In this document: positions 11,523-23,406 of the stretch, piece after piece
Position numbering within the stretch: position 1 is the first letter of the stretch
How the letters are laid out: each line of letters begins with the position of its first letter
From: Torymus aiolomorphi
Taxonomy: Eukaryota; Arthropoda; Insecta; Hymenoptera; Torymidae
Assembly: GCA_036365515.1 (NCBI GenBank)
Contig: CM070874.1
Coordinates: forward strand, 170,621,297 to 170,685,296
Length of the DNA stretch: 64,000 nucleotides
Reading direction: 5' to 3'
Made by a program: the position numbers and the translations under genes
The notes under the pieces: generated by a model
Databases searched by the model: none
Told to the model about the DNA's origin: nothing
What the model saw: only the letters and a program-made list of their open reading frames with translations

Positions 11523-13652
11523 AGGCGGGTTTGTACTTTCTATTTAAAAACAGAGTGATAGATTCACGGATCAGTAGTTAATATGTAGAAGCAACCCATT
11601 TATACATTTTATCTGATCTTTAAACATACGAATATTTATAAGAAAATGACCATGTCTTACACCTTAAACTGCAAATCGTCGGGCCCTCCAAGTATGTATG
11701 TGAGATCGGAGGACCACCCCTGCTAGAGCAGCTCTAGACTTCTCTTCTTCCCAAGGTACGTAATATTATAGAAAGTTCAAAATTGAGAAAGAATCATGAA
11801 AAATAGTGATGTGTTGGTAACAATGTAATTTTTTTATATAGGCTTTGACTTTTCGTAAATATCTGAAAAAATTCTTATGAATTTTAGAAATAAAGAGAAG
11901 ACATTATAGTTATATAATTAAAATAATTTTCGCCCACACGGGCGTAGAGTGCGTAGGTTCTATAAAGTTTTGTAAGAGTATGTGAGCTATTGGGCCTCTT
12001 GGACGCTAAGTACTATTTTATGCCCGCTGGCTGAATAATTTTGAAGTTACAACGTGGGCGTAAAATGTAATTTTACACGCTAGATACGAAAAGTTCTATT
12101 ATGTCAGTCAAGTTAACTTATGGCCGGTACTTGACTACAATAAATTGATTTCAGTACTTTCTTGTGTTTAATTTGTATAGCTCAGAAAGATGAACAAATT
12201 TGAATATATTTCTGAGAACAGTCATACAGTAGTTTCCGAGAGTTGTTTGCGTTACTTGACTATCGATAATTGATTTCACAACTTTCGTTTGTTTGATTTG
12301 CAGTGAACAATTTGAATGTACTTACATACATATAATTTGTTCAGCATACAATGACTCAAAGAATTAAAAGACTTTTTCATTCGTATTTATTTGGTTTCTT
12401 TTACAAAATCATAAATATTATTATTTTATAGATTATTTGTACAGTCATGAAAAAAATTATTACCATTTGTAGAGAGTGCTTATTGAATAGATGAGATTCG
12501 AACAAATAAAAGGACTAGACAAATTGTGTTGTTTTTTATAGATTATCCAGAAAAAACGTCTATACTTGCCTTATTTTATATTTTCGTAGAAAGTTTTATA
12601 TTAGCAATATTATTATTTGTACAGTCATGAAAAAAATTATTACCATTTGTAAAGAGTGCTTATTGAATAGAAGAGAGTAGAGGAATTAAAAGGACTAGAC
12701 AAATTATATTGTTATAGAATGTACTTAAAAAATTAGCTTTTAAAAATCGTGTTGATTGTTTTAAAAAAAATATTTAAGCTCTCGATCATTAAAGTTTTTG
12801 GTGCTCAGGTTGACGGATGTTGAGGGAGAGGGAGGGAGGGAGAGAGAGTGGGGTGGGAAAGAGAAGGAGGGAGAGAGTTTATACAGTCATGAAAAAAATT
12901 ATTACCATTTGTAGAGAGTCCTTATTGAATAGATGAGACTAAAAGAAATAAAAGAACTAGACAAATTTTGTTGTTAGAATTTAACGTACTTAAAAAATAG
13001 CTTTTAAAAAACGTGTTGATTGTTTTAAAAAAATATTTAAGCTCTCATTAAAGTTTTTGGTACTCAGTTTCACGGAAGTTGAGAGAGAGGGAGAGGAAGA
13101 GAGAGAGGGGAGGGAAAGAGAAAGAGAGAAAGAGAGAGAGAGAGAGTGTGATAAAGGGCGGGAGGGCGGGAGAGACTAATACTTGTCTTAGTTTAAACTT
13201 TTGTAATATGTTTTTTAGATATATTTCACAACTTTTTAAGAGAAAATAATAATTACACAGTATGATAACATTATGAGGGTTTATTATAGTATAGTATATT
13301 TTTAATATCATTAGTAAATGATAGTATTGTTATTCACAAAAGTTTTAAATTTTAATGTTTCTTCAAGGAGCTCGAAAAATGATTACATTAGTAAAATTTT
13401 TTGAAATAATATAATCAAACGCGTATATTCTTATGTATGATGATAATTTAACAATACTATTAATTATTGTAAAGTGATATGAAAATATCATTCTTTTTAT
13501 GTTTTCAGTTTGCAGGAAAAACTTATATACATACCTTATTTTATACTTTCAAAGATTATTATTAAGAAGACAAATTACATAAATACTAAAGGGATCGATA
13601 TTTTTTTGAACAAATTAGATCTTAAAACGAAGCTTTTAGTTCATATTTTTAA

Positions 13653-13985
13653 TTTGTTTTGAAGTTAATGGTAGTATTTTTGTTGTAAACTTGTGACGTT
13701 GAATCTATTGGCTCATCTATGAGCAATGTGCTTATTTTTAAAGACGTAGGTAATAAAAACAAAGCAACATTTTAAATTTTGTCGACGTTTCGGTCATTTT
13801 ATTAATGACTCTCTTCAGAACTATCGAAACGTAGTTGTCAAGTTTGGTTATGCGGGAAGACACTCCTCTCGTCAATTGAAGACCACTATACTAAGAAACG
13901 ACGACTCATTTACATTAAAACGCTGCTCGATTTACCTACAGTCCGCTCCGGCTCACCCTCTCAATTACAGTCCGTACCTAACACA
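13653..13985. other. Non-coding junk between FB1 and the Pao fragment
   Basis: AT-rich sequence without coding signal. At about 13785-13820 the words GACGTTTCGGTCATTTTATTA and GACTCTCTTCAGAAC are typical of retroelement tails seen elsewhere here (ACGTTTCG with CTTCAG), so a retroelement 3' fragment in reverse orientation is likely but not provable. Confidence 0.4.
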
Positions 13986-13989
13986 AGTA

Positions 13990-14670
13990 CCAATGCAATC
14001 TCTGCTTTAGAGCAATTTAATGGGCCAACCAACCAATAGGGGATGACTTTCTTGTGCCTATCATTTCCTGCGAACTTGACTTCAAAACCTTACGCCGGTG
14101 GGAAACACAAGTTAGCAAGACAGTCGACCCTCCCACTTTTGGCCAGCTTAGTGAATTCAATACTGAACGTATAGATTACTATTCAAAACCATCTTAGTGC
14201 CTCAGTTAAACAAATGCAAAACTCCAGAAAACCGATCAATTGGTCCTCATGCTACTTTTACTGACAAGTGTGCCGTCTGTGCAGCTGATCATTTTATTAT
14301 TCGTTGGGACACCTTTGAAGCCAAAACCATGAGCAAGCCAAAAGACTTTGTGAACAAAAAGAAACGATACGCCAATTATCTAGGATTTCACCTGATGAGT
14401 AGCTGTCGGTCCGAAAGGTGGTACAACGTATACAACAGCCAGCACCATACCCTACTACACGAATCTACAAGTTCAAGTGCTCACGTGGCTGCCACTAATC
14501 ACGTCGCTTTCACTGGTATTCATTTGCTGTTAACACTGAGCTACAACTTAGCTTAGTATCTCAAAACTCCAGCATAGAACCCTCTATGCTAGCTACCGCG
14601 TTGGTGAAATTCCGCGGTGCTGATGGCAGAATGTATACTGCTCAAGTATATAACCCTACGATGCCGCGCT
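13990..14670 (+). pseudogene. BEL/Pao Gag-protease fragment (second Pao copy)
   Basis: The plus strand encodes, in shifting frames, pieces diagnostic of Pao-type polyproteins. At about 14050-14170 there is a gag segment of the kind WETQVSK...TFGQLSEF. At 14197-14556 comes a zinc-knuckle-like stretch with CAVCAADHFI and a C-terminal QHHTLLHE, matching the Cys/His pattern that precedes the protease in BEL/Pao elements. At about 14580-14640 there is ATALVKFRGADGRMYTA, the lead-in to the protease active site, but the active site itself is missing. Several expected cysteines are replaced. This is a truncated, dead copy in the opposite orientation to the main Pao element at 17-30 kb. Confidence 0.7.
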
Positions 14671-14843
14671 GAAGGCGGACGGAATGTTCAGGATTGTAAT
14701 ACCCGAATGAGCTGCTAGATGGCGCATGCCAACTTACAATGAAAAACATGACTCCGAGTATACATATAAAGGCTTTCGTCTCCCACTCGGCCTAATCACC
14801 AATTATTATTTTTGCTTGGCCTACACCTATACGTTGTCTACAC

Positions 14844-15310
14844 TTATACATTGCATTGCTTTGGCGCAACAACCGGGGGTGTCGGAGCCGGGGGTCTCTT
14901 GGCTTGCCTTAAACCTGAAAACTCCCGCCATTTCTTAAGTAATTCCACCTTCATTAAGAGAGAGGTTATTTTCTTAATTTCACCCGGCGGAACGCCTACC
15001 GAACACTGAGTCGCTCTGACCCTGCGAGCGCCTCTTCCCGCTAGGTGATCCGCCTTCTCGTTGCCCCTGATCCCTACATGCCCCGGCATCCAAATAAGGG
15101 TGACCTTATTATTACGGGGTTATTACGGGCTAGGACCGTAAGGATATCTGTGCAATGTAACACTTCCTTGGAGTAAATGCTGTTGCAGTTGAGGACTATC
15201 AGTACAGCCCTGATGTCTGAGCTGATGATGATGGGACAACCCCAGTTGTCCCTAGTAAATTGCACTGCAACACACTCCGCTATGGCTCTTACTTCTGCTT
15301 GGAACACCGA
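14844..15310 (-). pseudogene. LINE RNase H domain, 5'-truncated
   Basis: On the minus strand the frame starting near 15307 carries FQAEVRAIAECV and SSDIRAVLIVL, matching the Glu and Asp catalytic strands of LINE-encoded RNase H. After a frameshift near 15100 it continues as MPGHVGIRGNEKADHLAGRG, the last RNase H motif (PGH.GI.GNE.AD). An RNase H at the C-terminus points to an I/LOA/R1-like clade rather than RTE or L1. Nothing of the reverse transcriptase is present upstream, so this is a 5'-truncated dead copy, the usual LINE outcome. The proline-rich tail ends near 14844. Confidence 0.8.
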
Positions 15311-15371
15311 CGTGTGGGAGTCAAGTGTGTATAAATTATTAGTATATATACGAGATTTTCTGATTTAATTT

Positions 15372-15658
15372 TTACTGTGACAAACGGACAGCTCTCCGCA
15401 CTAAATTAAAAACAGACGTTGTAAGTGTCATCCGTTAATTGTTCTTAGTGTTGTCTTAATTTATTTATTCATACCTGTTGTATAAAATAAAATTGTATCT
15501 ATTTTTTGTTTATTAGTCACCTGAAGAGGAACATTCATTAATAAAAGATGTCCGAAAAGTTGTGAATGTGAAATATTTTTGTTGTTTTATTTTTTACCAT
15601 CTCTTCCAACAAAATATTGGTAGTGACCTTGGCCATTAGCTGCAATCAACATTTACTT
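15372..15658 (+). mobile_element. Short retroelement, unspliced copy
   Basis: This ~287-bp unit starts CTGTGACAAACGGACAGC and ends CAATCAACATTTACTT. A second copy with the same ends lies inside Copia-1 at 23407-23633. The present copy contains an additional 96 bp with intron hallmarks. It also contains CCTGAAGAGGAACATTC and GATGTCCGAAAAGTTG, words common in short retroelement tails. I cannot identify a protein. It could be a SINE-like or Penelope-associated element, or a retrocopied non-coding RNA gene. Confidence 0.65.
15421..15516 (+). other. Spliceosomal-type intron in the short retroelement
   Basis: The segment begins GTAAGT and ends TTTATTAG. It is exactly absent from the copy at 23.4 kb, where GACGTT joins directly to TTACCTGAAG (here GACGTT, intron, TCACCTGAAG). 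Confidence 0.8.
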
Positions 15659-16600
15659 ACCACTACTAACATTAGCGTCTTCTTTAAATAAAAAATCATA
15701 ACTTACATATTAATTTTCTTACCAGAAAAACGTAATAAATTAAGGAATTTAATTCTAAATTCCAATATAGATCCTATAGTTTTAAATTAAATTTTTAATT
15801 TTTCCGTATCAAAATTCAAAACAGTACAAAGAAAATATCATATTGAACATTACAATAAATTCTTATCATTACGATAAAAAGTCAAGAAATTAGTAAATGA
15901 AAACCAGTAGGTAAAGAATCTCACAATCAGCGATACGGAGCTTTCGTTTGGTTTTCTGTATGTCGTGTCCTTAGGCTGACCAACAGATGTCGTAGCTTCA
16001 GTAGTACATCGAATAAAACAAAAGATGATGTATTTACGATCGTTAAAAACGTGGAAAAAGTGTTGACAATCTCTAGACCCAAATAATACAATTAAAAATT
16101 ACATCAGAGAAAATAGTACTGACAACATCAATTCGACTCTCAAAAAACTTAATCATATTTCTAATGAAGGAAACTGTTTGAGAATTAGTTACTTAAGAGG
16201 ATGGGAATATGCTGTGGGTATTTAAAATAATAGCTGAGTTACATACAATTTAACAAAATAAATTAAGTGTGTTAACAGAGTGTAAGCGAGTATAGTTGTA
16301 TATTACTGTTATTGTGTGGTTGAGTTGCTTAGAAATCCCCTAACAGAGACAACTAACCTGTTGTGAATCTGAGTTTGTCCAACAAAATGATAGTTGAATT
16401 TATCCGTGGGTGAAAGTTCAGTTGCATAAAATTCTCTCCTTGGCTCACGTGCACTAAAGTTGATTGACAGGAAATTAGCAAGCAATTATTATTGAATTGC
16501 AGCATATGAGTGTTGCCGAACATAATTTGATGTTCATATATCGGTCGGCAACACGTGGTCGGTTACATAATCTCGTGTGACTTGAGTGAATTTACCTTGC
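15659..16600. other. AT-rich spacer with no recognised feature
   Basis: No coding signal or recognised repeat is visible in 15659-16300. From about 16320 the base composition shifts towards the TGAGT-rich pattern of the Pao element, so 16320-16600 may be the start of its 3' untranslated region or LTR. Confidence 0.4.
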
Positions 16601-17088
16601 GGCCGTAGCGATTATATTAATCGTGGAAGCACGTTGAAATTGATGCGTGAGCGTCGGTGAGAATGTCGGTGGACGAGTCCAAGAGTTTTGAGTGAGTCAG
16701 TGAATCTTTTTGAGTGAAGCCGGTTGAAAGTTGCAGTAGCTCATGCGGTGAGTTGTTGCCTCGTGACAACCTAATTGCAGAAAGAGAGCAAACACCTGGA
16801 GAGTTTCGGTCTTCTTGGTCTTTTTCTTCCACGGTGACATGAATCAAACCAACTCCTCTCTCATTTACATGTGAGAGAGAAAGAGACACAGATATCGCGA
16901 CGGTACTGAATTAATCAGTGTAGCATCTCAGCTGTTCCGCAGAGACGCCGCGAGGTGCTGCCGCGCCGTGGCGGCGCAGTGAGTATATCCATTAGCGCGC
17001 AACTGCGGGAAGATTGAATGTTACATCAATTCCCAAACATTCCACCAACCATGAACCTTCAGGTTGATTTAATTTCCGGCCGGTACTG
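16601..17088 (-). other. Probable 3' UTR/LTR of the Pao element
   Basis: This GC-richer stretch lies downstream (on the minus strand) of the Pao integrase C-terminus and shares its excess of TGAGT words. A 90-codon open frame at 16617-16889 has no family match. No second LTR copy survives to define the boundaries, so this is inferred from position only. Confidence 0.35.
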
Positions 17089-17540
17089 TCAAGATGGTGA
17101 GTTTGGTGATTGGACGAGTAAGTTGAGCAGTTGCCGTCTTGAGTGTAAATACCCTGGTGAGATTGTCGGCCCAGAATGGAGTTGAAGGACTCTAAGTTGA
17201 GCAGTTGCCGTCTTGAGTGTAAATACCCTGGTGAGATTGTCGGCCCAGAATGGAGTTGAAGGACTCTTGCGGGTGGCCATTTGCTTGGTGGTGATCTTTC
17301 ATGGGTGAGTAGTATCAGGGAACCAACTTGAATCTCATGAGACGGATGATGCCATTTTGAGATAGATTGTAGCAGTTGAAGATACTGAGTAGACCATTAC
17401 TGCCGGAATTGTTGAGTGATCCGTTGTATGAGTTACCATGTGGACAGCCTTGATTCGTTGATATTGAGTAAGCTTGGTTCAGGCAACGAGTTAAGTGCCT
17501 TGCCGATGAGAATATGTCCGGGTGTGAGTTCGCCAACGTC
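17089..17540 (-). pseudogene. Pao integrase C-terminal region, degenerate
   Basis: Minus-strand frames contain remnants such as NSHPDIFSSARHLTRCL (in another frame the expected LTPGHFLIG-type segment) followed by a segment rich in RVLQLHSGP and HSRRQLLNL, corresponding to the P.ARV...HPG...R.V..T tail common to Pao integrases. Multiple frameshifts are present. A 74-bp tandem duplication at 17119-17266 lies in this tail and repeats the LQLHSGPTISPGYLHSRR block. Confidence 0.65.
17119..17266. repeat. Perfect 74-bp tandem duplication
   Basis: 17119-17192 and 17193-17266 are identical (starting TAAGTTGAGCAGTTGCCG and ending GAAGGACTC). They lie within the Pao integrase tail. Confidence 0.95.
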
Positions 17541-17649
17541 TTCTGGATCTTTACTGAGTGGTTCTAGCGGCCTTGAGTTTGCAAACCTTCTATTTGAGTG
17601 AGCAAGGTGGCTGAAGCTTCAAAAGTGAGTAGATTTTCCCCAATGGTCC

Positions 17650-18515
17650 ACCGTCAGTGAAATTTTATTGACTTCACTACTGCTTTCCACTTGCTTTCCA
17701 TACGAGGTGCAGCAGGTGGGTTGAATATCTATTGAGTTCTATCGTTGATGAGAGAGTTGTTCAAAATTGAGATTTCTTGCTGAGCTTGATTGAAGAGGAT
17801 ATTCAGCTCCTTGTCTGCTCTGATGAAATTTGCTCCAGTCTGAGTAGAGGTGAGAAAGTATTCCTCTCCTTGAGGTGAACCGTTTACAAGCCGCTATAAA
17901 TCCATCCAATGAGTAATCACTGACAAGTTGTAAATGAACAGCTGAGGTTGAGAAGTACACGAAGATACAAATCCAGCACTTGTAGGTTTTGGACCCACGA
18001 CCTTTCTATGAGTTTATGTTAATTGGCCCGGCGTAGTAGATCCCAGTATGAGTGAAAGGTGATGGTGGGGTGAAAATGGCCATGGGTAGTTGCCCCATGA
18101 GTTGCTGAGCTCGTTGAGCCCGGTTCCTTGCACAAATCATACACTTTAAAATTAGTGACTTGACCGGTGCCCTGCCTCCGATTATCCAAAATTCCTGCCG
18201 TGTGAGTGCAAGCATGAGTTAAACGCCACCGTAGAGTGTCGATAAATGAGAATGCCTAATGATCAGTGATGTGTTTCTAGTTCTATCTAGTTGAGTTTTC
18301 ATAAGCCGACCTTCTACTCTGATATTCCTAATGAGTCTACATATGCAGTCAATCGATTGAGTATATGATTCCATGGGACTTGGAATTCTTCAGCATAATA
18401 AGTTTCGACTCGAGGTGAACTCGCTGAATTTTTTTGACCCAGAAGAGTTTAGCTTTGCTGATTAAATCCGCAGCGAGTTTCGATTCATGGTAAGCTTTGC
18501 CTCTTGATTTGAATC
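17650..18515 (-). pseudogene. Pao integrase zinc-binding and core domains, broken
   Basis: Reading the minus strand, 18511-18350 gives an integrase N-terminal segment (ADLISKAKLFWVKKIQ). At 18215-18006 there is LALTRQEFWIIGGRAPVKS then LKCMICARNRAQRAQQLMG and FTHTGIYYAGP, the HHCC-type domain leading into the core. At 17960-17740 comes TSAVHLQLVSD and FTSRRGILSHLYSD, the two core Asp strands. At about 17640-17700 there is FNPPAAPRMESKWKAVVKS, where Pao integrases normally have WEA, so the catalytic Glu is Lys here. Stops separate all pieces. The upstream end is the Copia-1 target duplication at 18511-18515. Confidence 0.85.
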
Positions 18516-18748
18516 TGTTGGATAATTTTGGGGATAAGAATAAGTTGAGGTTATTATTAATAGTATTTTTATTAACTAAATAGGATGAGATTACATTGGT
18601 AAGCACGCGTCTGACTCACATGGCTTTCTCGTGACGACTAACTAATTATACATGCGCTGTTGGCGCTCGCGATACTCTCTCTCTACTCACAAACACTCAC
18701 ACGCATGTAGCTATGTTCAGGAGCGTAGCATTTATACATATTCCAACA
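18516..18748 (-). repeat. Copia-1 3' LTR
   Basis: 233 bp, TG...CA ended, matching 27378-27603 with a few substitutions and small indels (for example ACTAACTAATTATAC against ACTAACTATAC). Confidence 0.95.
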
Positions 18749-18757
18749 CGCCTCCTT
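18749..18757 (-). promoter_or_regulatory. Copia-1 polypurine tract
   Basis: On the minus strand AAGGAGGCG lies directly against the 3' LTR, the plus-strand primer position. The same word occupies the same place in Copia-2. Confidence 0.8.
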
Positions 18758-18811
18758 AAATCTACAATCCTGAACTTTTTACAATCTTTTCATCTTAATT
18801 ATATTCTTATT

Positions 18812-19336
18812 TTATACAATCAATTTTAATGCGTTTCTATTTTTCACAAATTTTGTTTTGTCAAGACTCTTTGTCAACATATCTGCTAAATTTAAACTTG
18901 TATCGATTTTTACAATGTCTATTATTCCATTCTCGTAATTTTCATTTATGTAATGGTATTGCACTTCAATGTGCTTTGAATTCTTAGTAAAATTTTCATA
19001 CTTTGCAATTGCAACTGCACCTGAATTATCTTCATACAATTTTATAGGTTTTTCAAATTATACATCAAATGATTCAGTTAACAAGTTTCTAATAAATAAT
19101 ATTTCCGTTACTGCTTCTGACATTGCAGTATACTCAGCAAAAGTTGAGCATTTAGTTACATTGTTTTGTTTATATGTTTTCCAAAATATTAGATTTCCAT
19201 AAAGTCTAATTATAAATCCTGTTGTAGATTTTATATCGATATTATCACCTGCATAGTCAGAATCTACCATATAATCTAACGTCTCATATTCCAAATTATC
19301 ATAGTAGGTCAATTTTAAATCTTTGGTTTTATATAA
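18812..19336 (-). pseudogene. Copia-1 RNase H, C-terminal part
   Basis: From the DNA-transposon junction the minus strand encodes YKTKDLKLTYYD, then DSDYAGDNIDIKSTTGFI (catalytic Asp strand), CSTFAEYTAMSEAV (catalytic Glu strand), and after a frameshift near 19050 YEDNSGAVAIA, SKHIEVQYHYI and ADMLTKSLDKTKF, the usual copia RNase H ending before the 3' LTR. The N-terminal part continues beyond the inserted transposon at 22888 and upward. Confidence 0.9.
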
Positions 19337-19940
19337 GGCCGAATCCATCTCAAATCAGACAGCCCGCGTATGCCCATTTCACCTATCAGGTTGAAATAAA
19401 AATATTTATGTTCTACTCGAAAAAATATTTTACACGTGTTTTTTTATTTTTTTGTTTCATCAAAATTTCATGCGTTCAGCGATACCGAAAAATTCCGAGA
19501 AAATTCTTTCATTGAGAAAAAAAAATTTTCAATGTGATTTTCAGACTGCTATTGTTTCAGCAGTTTTTCAAGCTTTTAAACGTGTAACACATAATTTCAC
19601 TCAGTTTTGAGCCCTCTTTAACGGCCTTAATGTCATTTTCAAAAAAAAAATAAAAAATCCACGAGCTATGCACTTTTTACTGAAAAATTCATTTTTTAGA
19701 GAAGTGCCTTTTTCTCGAAAACCCCATGTTTTTTTTTGCACAATTTTTGTTGTCGTGATAGAGGACGGTAATGCCTAGCTAGACGTATTTGTGAGATTCG
19801 GTACTTTTTTCCTGGGATAGCGATCACTAATGAGATAACACACAAACAAATTTTTCACGCTTAACGCTTATATATAGTCAATGATATTAGAGTCAATGTA
19901 AAGGTATTTATCTTTGTGCGTATGTAATATACATGTACGT
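19337..19940 (+). repeat. Left terminal inverted repeat of the DNA transposon
   Basis: Reverse complement of 22282-22883 with few differences, mostly in homopolymer A/T runs. The inner end of the match is at GTATGTAATATACA. Confidence 0.9.
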
Positions 19941-20116
19941 GCGCCTACTTATAGGAGTATATGTACTAGTACATTTGTCTGCTAGATGGATATGGTTTGA
20001 CTTAACATTTACAAAGAAAAGTTCGGTTTCTGCTATATATCACACATCTCGTCTTATTTAAAACCATCATCTTTTGGAAAATTATTACATATTTACACCT
20101 TATCAACTCAACTACG

Positions 20117-22264
20117 ATGTCTCAATATTACTCAACAGAGAGAATCAAATGTGCAGACTTTTTAGACAAACACAAACAAATTATTTACAAATCTAGTTCC
20201 GTACGTTTAAAACAACTTGAGAATCTTGCTCATCCATTGAAGCACCTCTATCCTCATTTACCTTTGACACCTTCTACATATCTGTGTCAACATTGTTACA
20301 ATCGTGCTTTAGAATTGGTGAGTAGTACTGACAATGAATTTATAACGGATAATGAAGTTACCGATAACGTAGTTGATAGAGATGAAGATTTTTTACCAAG
20401 TACTCCAGAACGCATTGAAGAATTTAATAATGAAATAAGTACATCTTTCTTAGGTTCTGTATCGCCTCTTAAAAGAAAAAATCTTATACATGAAAAATCA
20501 ATTGAAAATTACGTAACAAAGAAGAAAAAAAAAATACTTTCAACATTGTCTAATACCCTTGATGTGAAGTTGAACAATGTTTATGACGTTTCTATAACAG
20601 CAAATGAATCAACTGTATGCCATTGTACAGAATGGATACAAAAGCTTGGTCTAGCCTTGCAAAAGTGTTCTACGGTATCAGAAAAAATAAAAATTCTGAC
20701 TTTGCTACCTTCATCCTTTACAAAACATGAAATTTTATCTTTATTTCCAGAAATAACAATGTATATGATCAACAAATCGAGAAATCTTGTTAAAGAAAAA
20801 GGAATTTATTCAGAACCAGATGCATATTCAGGCCATCCGACTGATGAAAACATGGAAAAAATTGTTATGGAATATTATTTAAATGATGATTTTAATTGTT
20901 CAAGACAAAGTCCTAATAAATGTGACGTTGTTACAATTAAAGTTAACAATAAAAAAGAGAAAAAAGTTAAGCGTTTTCTTACTCGAAGTTTAAAAGAGAC
21001 GTATAAAGTATTTAAAAATGATTATCCAGAATTGAGAATTGGAAAATCGAAATTTTATAGTTTGCGACCAAAGTATGTCTTACTTAGCCCCATCAAAGAA
21101 GTTTGTCTCTGTATCTATTGCGCAAATTATGATTTATTTCTTACGAGCTTAATTAATTTTAGAGGGAGTAACGTCACAGAGTTGGATGAAAGTCGGTCAC
21201 AAAAAAATAAATGCAACAATGTGTTCTGAGCCATCTGATTTATGTTATTTACAAGAATGTAAACTATGTCCAGGGATTAAGGGAATTACGTTTCATGTTT
21301 AAAACTGCAAGATGTAGAAGGCACAGAAGAAATTACATATGCTTTGTGGGATAATGGAAACCTGATTAAAAAGACACTATCAATTTCTGCTTTTAAAGAT
21401 GAACTTTCGGTTTGGACCATGAGGGTTAGTACTCACATGTATGTAAAAAATATACAACGCAAAGCTATAAAAACAGAAAGAGAAAGTGCTAAAAAAGACT
21501 CACATCATTTAGTTCTTCAAATAGACTTCGCTGAAAACTGGGCTGTGATTCATAATAAAGCTGTTCAAGGAAATCATTGGGTTAATGATCAAATTTCTAT
21601 TTTCACAGCAGTCTCTTATCAAGGGGATTCGACACAAAGTTTCGCAGTTATAAGTGATGACCGAAAACATGATTCAGCGTATGCTTTGCTAGCAGTACAA
21701 AAAATTATAAAATTCTTGAAAGAAAATTGTTGTGATTCAATTAAAAAAATTACCATCGTATCAGACAGCGCTGCGAGTCACTTTAAAAATCGCTTTCAAT
21801 TAGATGAACTAAAACGAGCACCGTGTGATATAAAATGGTTGTTCTCTGCTACTGGGCACGGCAAAGGAGCTGTAGATGGTGTGGGTGGACTTATAAAGCA
21901 TTATGCTACTTCGCATAATCTTCGAGAGCCCCTTGAAGAAGCTATTCAAAACGCAAATGATTTTGCAATACATGTTCAAAAATATACTGATGCTATTAAA
22001 ATAATACATTTACAAGATGCTGAAATAGAACAATTCAGAAAAGAAAAAAATATTGATTGGCTTACAACTCCAAAGTATCCTGGAATTCAAAAACTCATAT
22101 ATGGGTTAAAAAACATGTGACGATAAAATACATTGTTTGACAGCAAAGACCGCTGATCGTCCGCTTACTGAATTAAGAACAATGAAGCAGAAAAACAAAG
22201 GTAGTAAAATAGGTATACAAATGAAAAAAAGGTATAAAAATAAAAAATCAAAAAGACGCAAATA
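20117..22264 (+). pseudogene. Transposase of the long-TIR DNA transposon, frameshifted
   Basis: Three consecutive frames make up one protein. 20117-21229 (370 codons) has a Cys-containing N-terminus (YLCQHCYNRALELV), an acidic linker, CHCTEWIQKLG, a conserved-looking block around ILSLFPEIT and VKRFLTRSLKETYKVF, and ends after VCLCIYCANYDLFL. 21344-22120 (258 codons) has the probable catalytic core: LQIDFAENW, ITIVSDSAASHFKNRF and GHGKGAVDGVGGLIK, a D...D...D-type pattern of an RNase-H-fold transposase. The basic tail (QMKKRYKNKKSKRRK, ending at 22264) is in yet another frame. The cysteine motif ECKLCPG lies between the first two frames. At least three frame shifts mean it is dead unless some are introns, for which I see no clean splice sites. 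Confidence 0.75.
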
Positions 22265-22281
22265 ACAAATAAATACATAGT

Positions 22282-22883
22282 TATGTGTACCTGTATATTA
22301 CATACACACAAAGACAAATACCTTTACATTGACTCTAATATCATTGACTATATATAAGCATTAGGCGTGAAAAATTTGTTTGTGTGTTATCTCATTAGTG
22401 ATCGCTATCCCAGGAAAAAGTACCGAATCTCACAAATACGTCTAGCTAGGCATTACCGTCCTCTATCACGACAACAAAAATTGTGCAAAAAAAACATGGG
22501 GTTTTCGAGAAAAAGGCACTTCCCTAAAAAATGAATTTTTCAGTAAAAAGTGCATAGCTCGTGGATTTTTTATTTTTTTTGAAAATGACATTAAGGTCGT
22601 TAAAGAGGGCTCAAAACTGAGTGAAATTGTGTGTTACACGTTTAAAAGCTCGAAAAACTGCTGAAACAATAGCAGTCTGAAAATCACATTGAAAATTTTT
22701 TTTCTCAATGAAAGAATTTTCTCGGAATTTTTCGGCATCGCTGAACGCATGAAATTTTGATGAAACAAAAAAATAAAAAAACACGTGTAAAATATTTTTT
22801 CGAGTAGAATATAAATATTTTTATTTCAACATGATAGGTGAAATAGGCATACGCGGGCTGTCTGATTTGAGATGGGTTCGGCC
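22282..22883 (-). repeat. Right terminal inverted repeat of the DNA transposon
   Basis: Pairs with 19337-19940 and ends at GGTTCGGCC before ATAA. Confidence 0.9.
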
Positions 22884-23406
22884 ATAAATACTTTAATATT
22901 CTGATCGCATATTTGTAGTGCGTTGCATCATAACAGCTTTGGTATCTACTTAAGTAATTTACAGGATATGTTATGTCTGGCCTTGTGCCTGTACTTATGT
23001 ACAACAATTCACCAATCAAATTTCTATACGTTATAATCTGGTCAATTTCGCTTGCTTGTTCTAATTTTAAATTTGCCTCCATAGGAGTGTCATATAAATT
23101 TGCGTTTTCTAAATTGTATTTTACAGCCAAAGATTCAATGTACTTTGTCTGACTTAAGGTCATTTTACTTTTTTCTTTACTATAATCAATATGAATTCCA
23201 ATATAGTTTCCCACTTTTCCTAAATCTTTCATTGAAAATCTTTTCATTCAACTTTCTTTAATTTCGTCTATCATCTTTTTATTTTTGCAACATATTAAAA
23301 GATCATCTACAAAAACTAGTATGTATATTGGATCTTTGTTTGTGTTATTTAGATATAGACAATAATCATAATTACTTCTTCCAAAATTCAACTTTTCTAT
23401 AAATTT

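Larger units (their letters stand above)
19337..22883 (+). mobile_element. 3.55-kb DNA transposon with ~600-bp TIRs inside Copia-1
   Basis: The element starts GGCCGAATCCATCTC and ends GAGATGGGTTCGGCC, flanked on both sides by ATAA (19333-19336; 22884-22887), a 4-bp target duplication. The terminal inverted repeats run about 600 bp (19337-19940 and 22282-22883) and are nearly identical. Removing the element and one ATAA leaves the Copia-1 RNase H frame continuous across the junction, so the boundaries are exact. It encodes a broken transposase on the plus strand. A 4-bp AT-rich duplication and long TIRs would suit a Sola-like group, but I cannot assign the superfamily with certainty. Confidence 0.92.
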
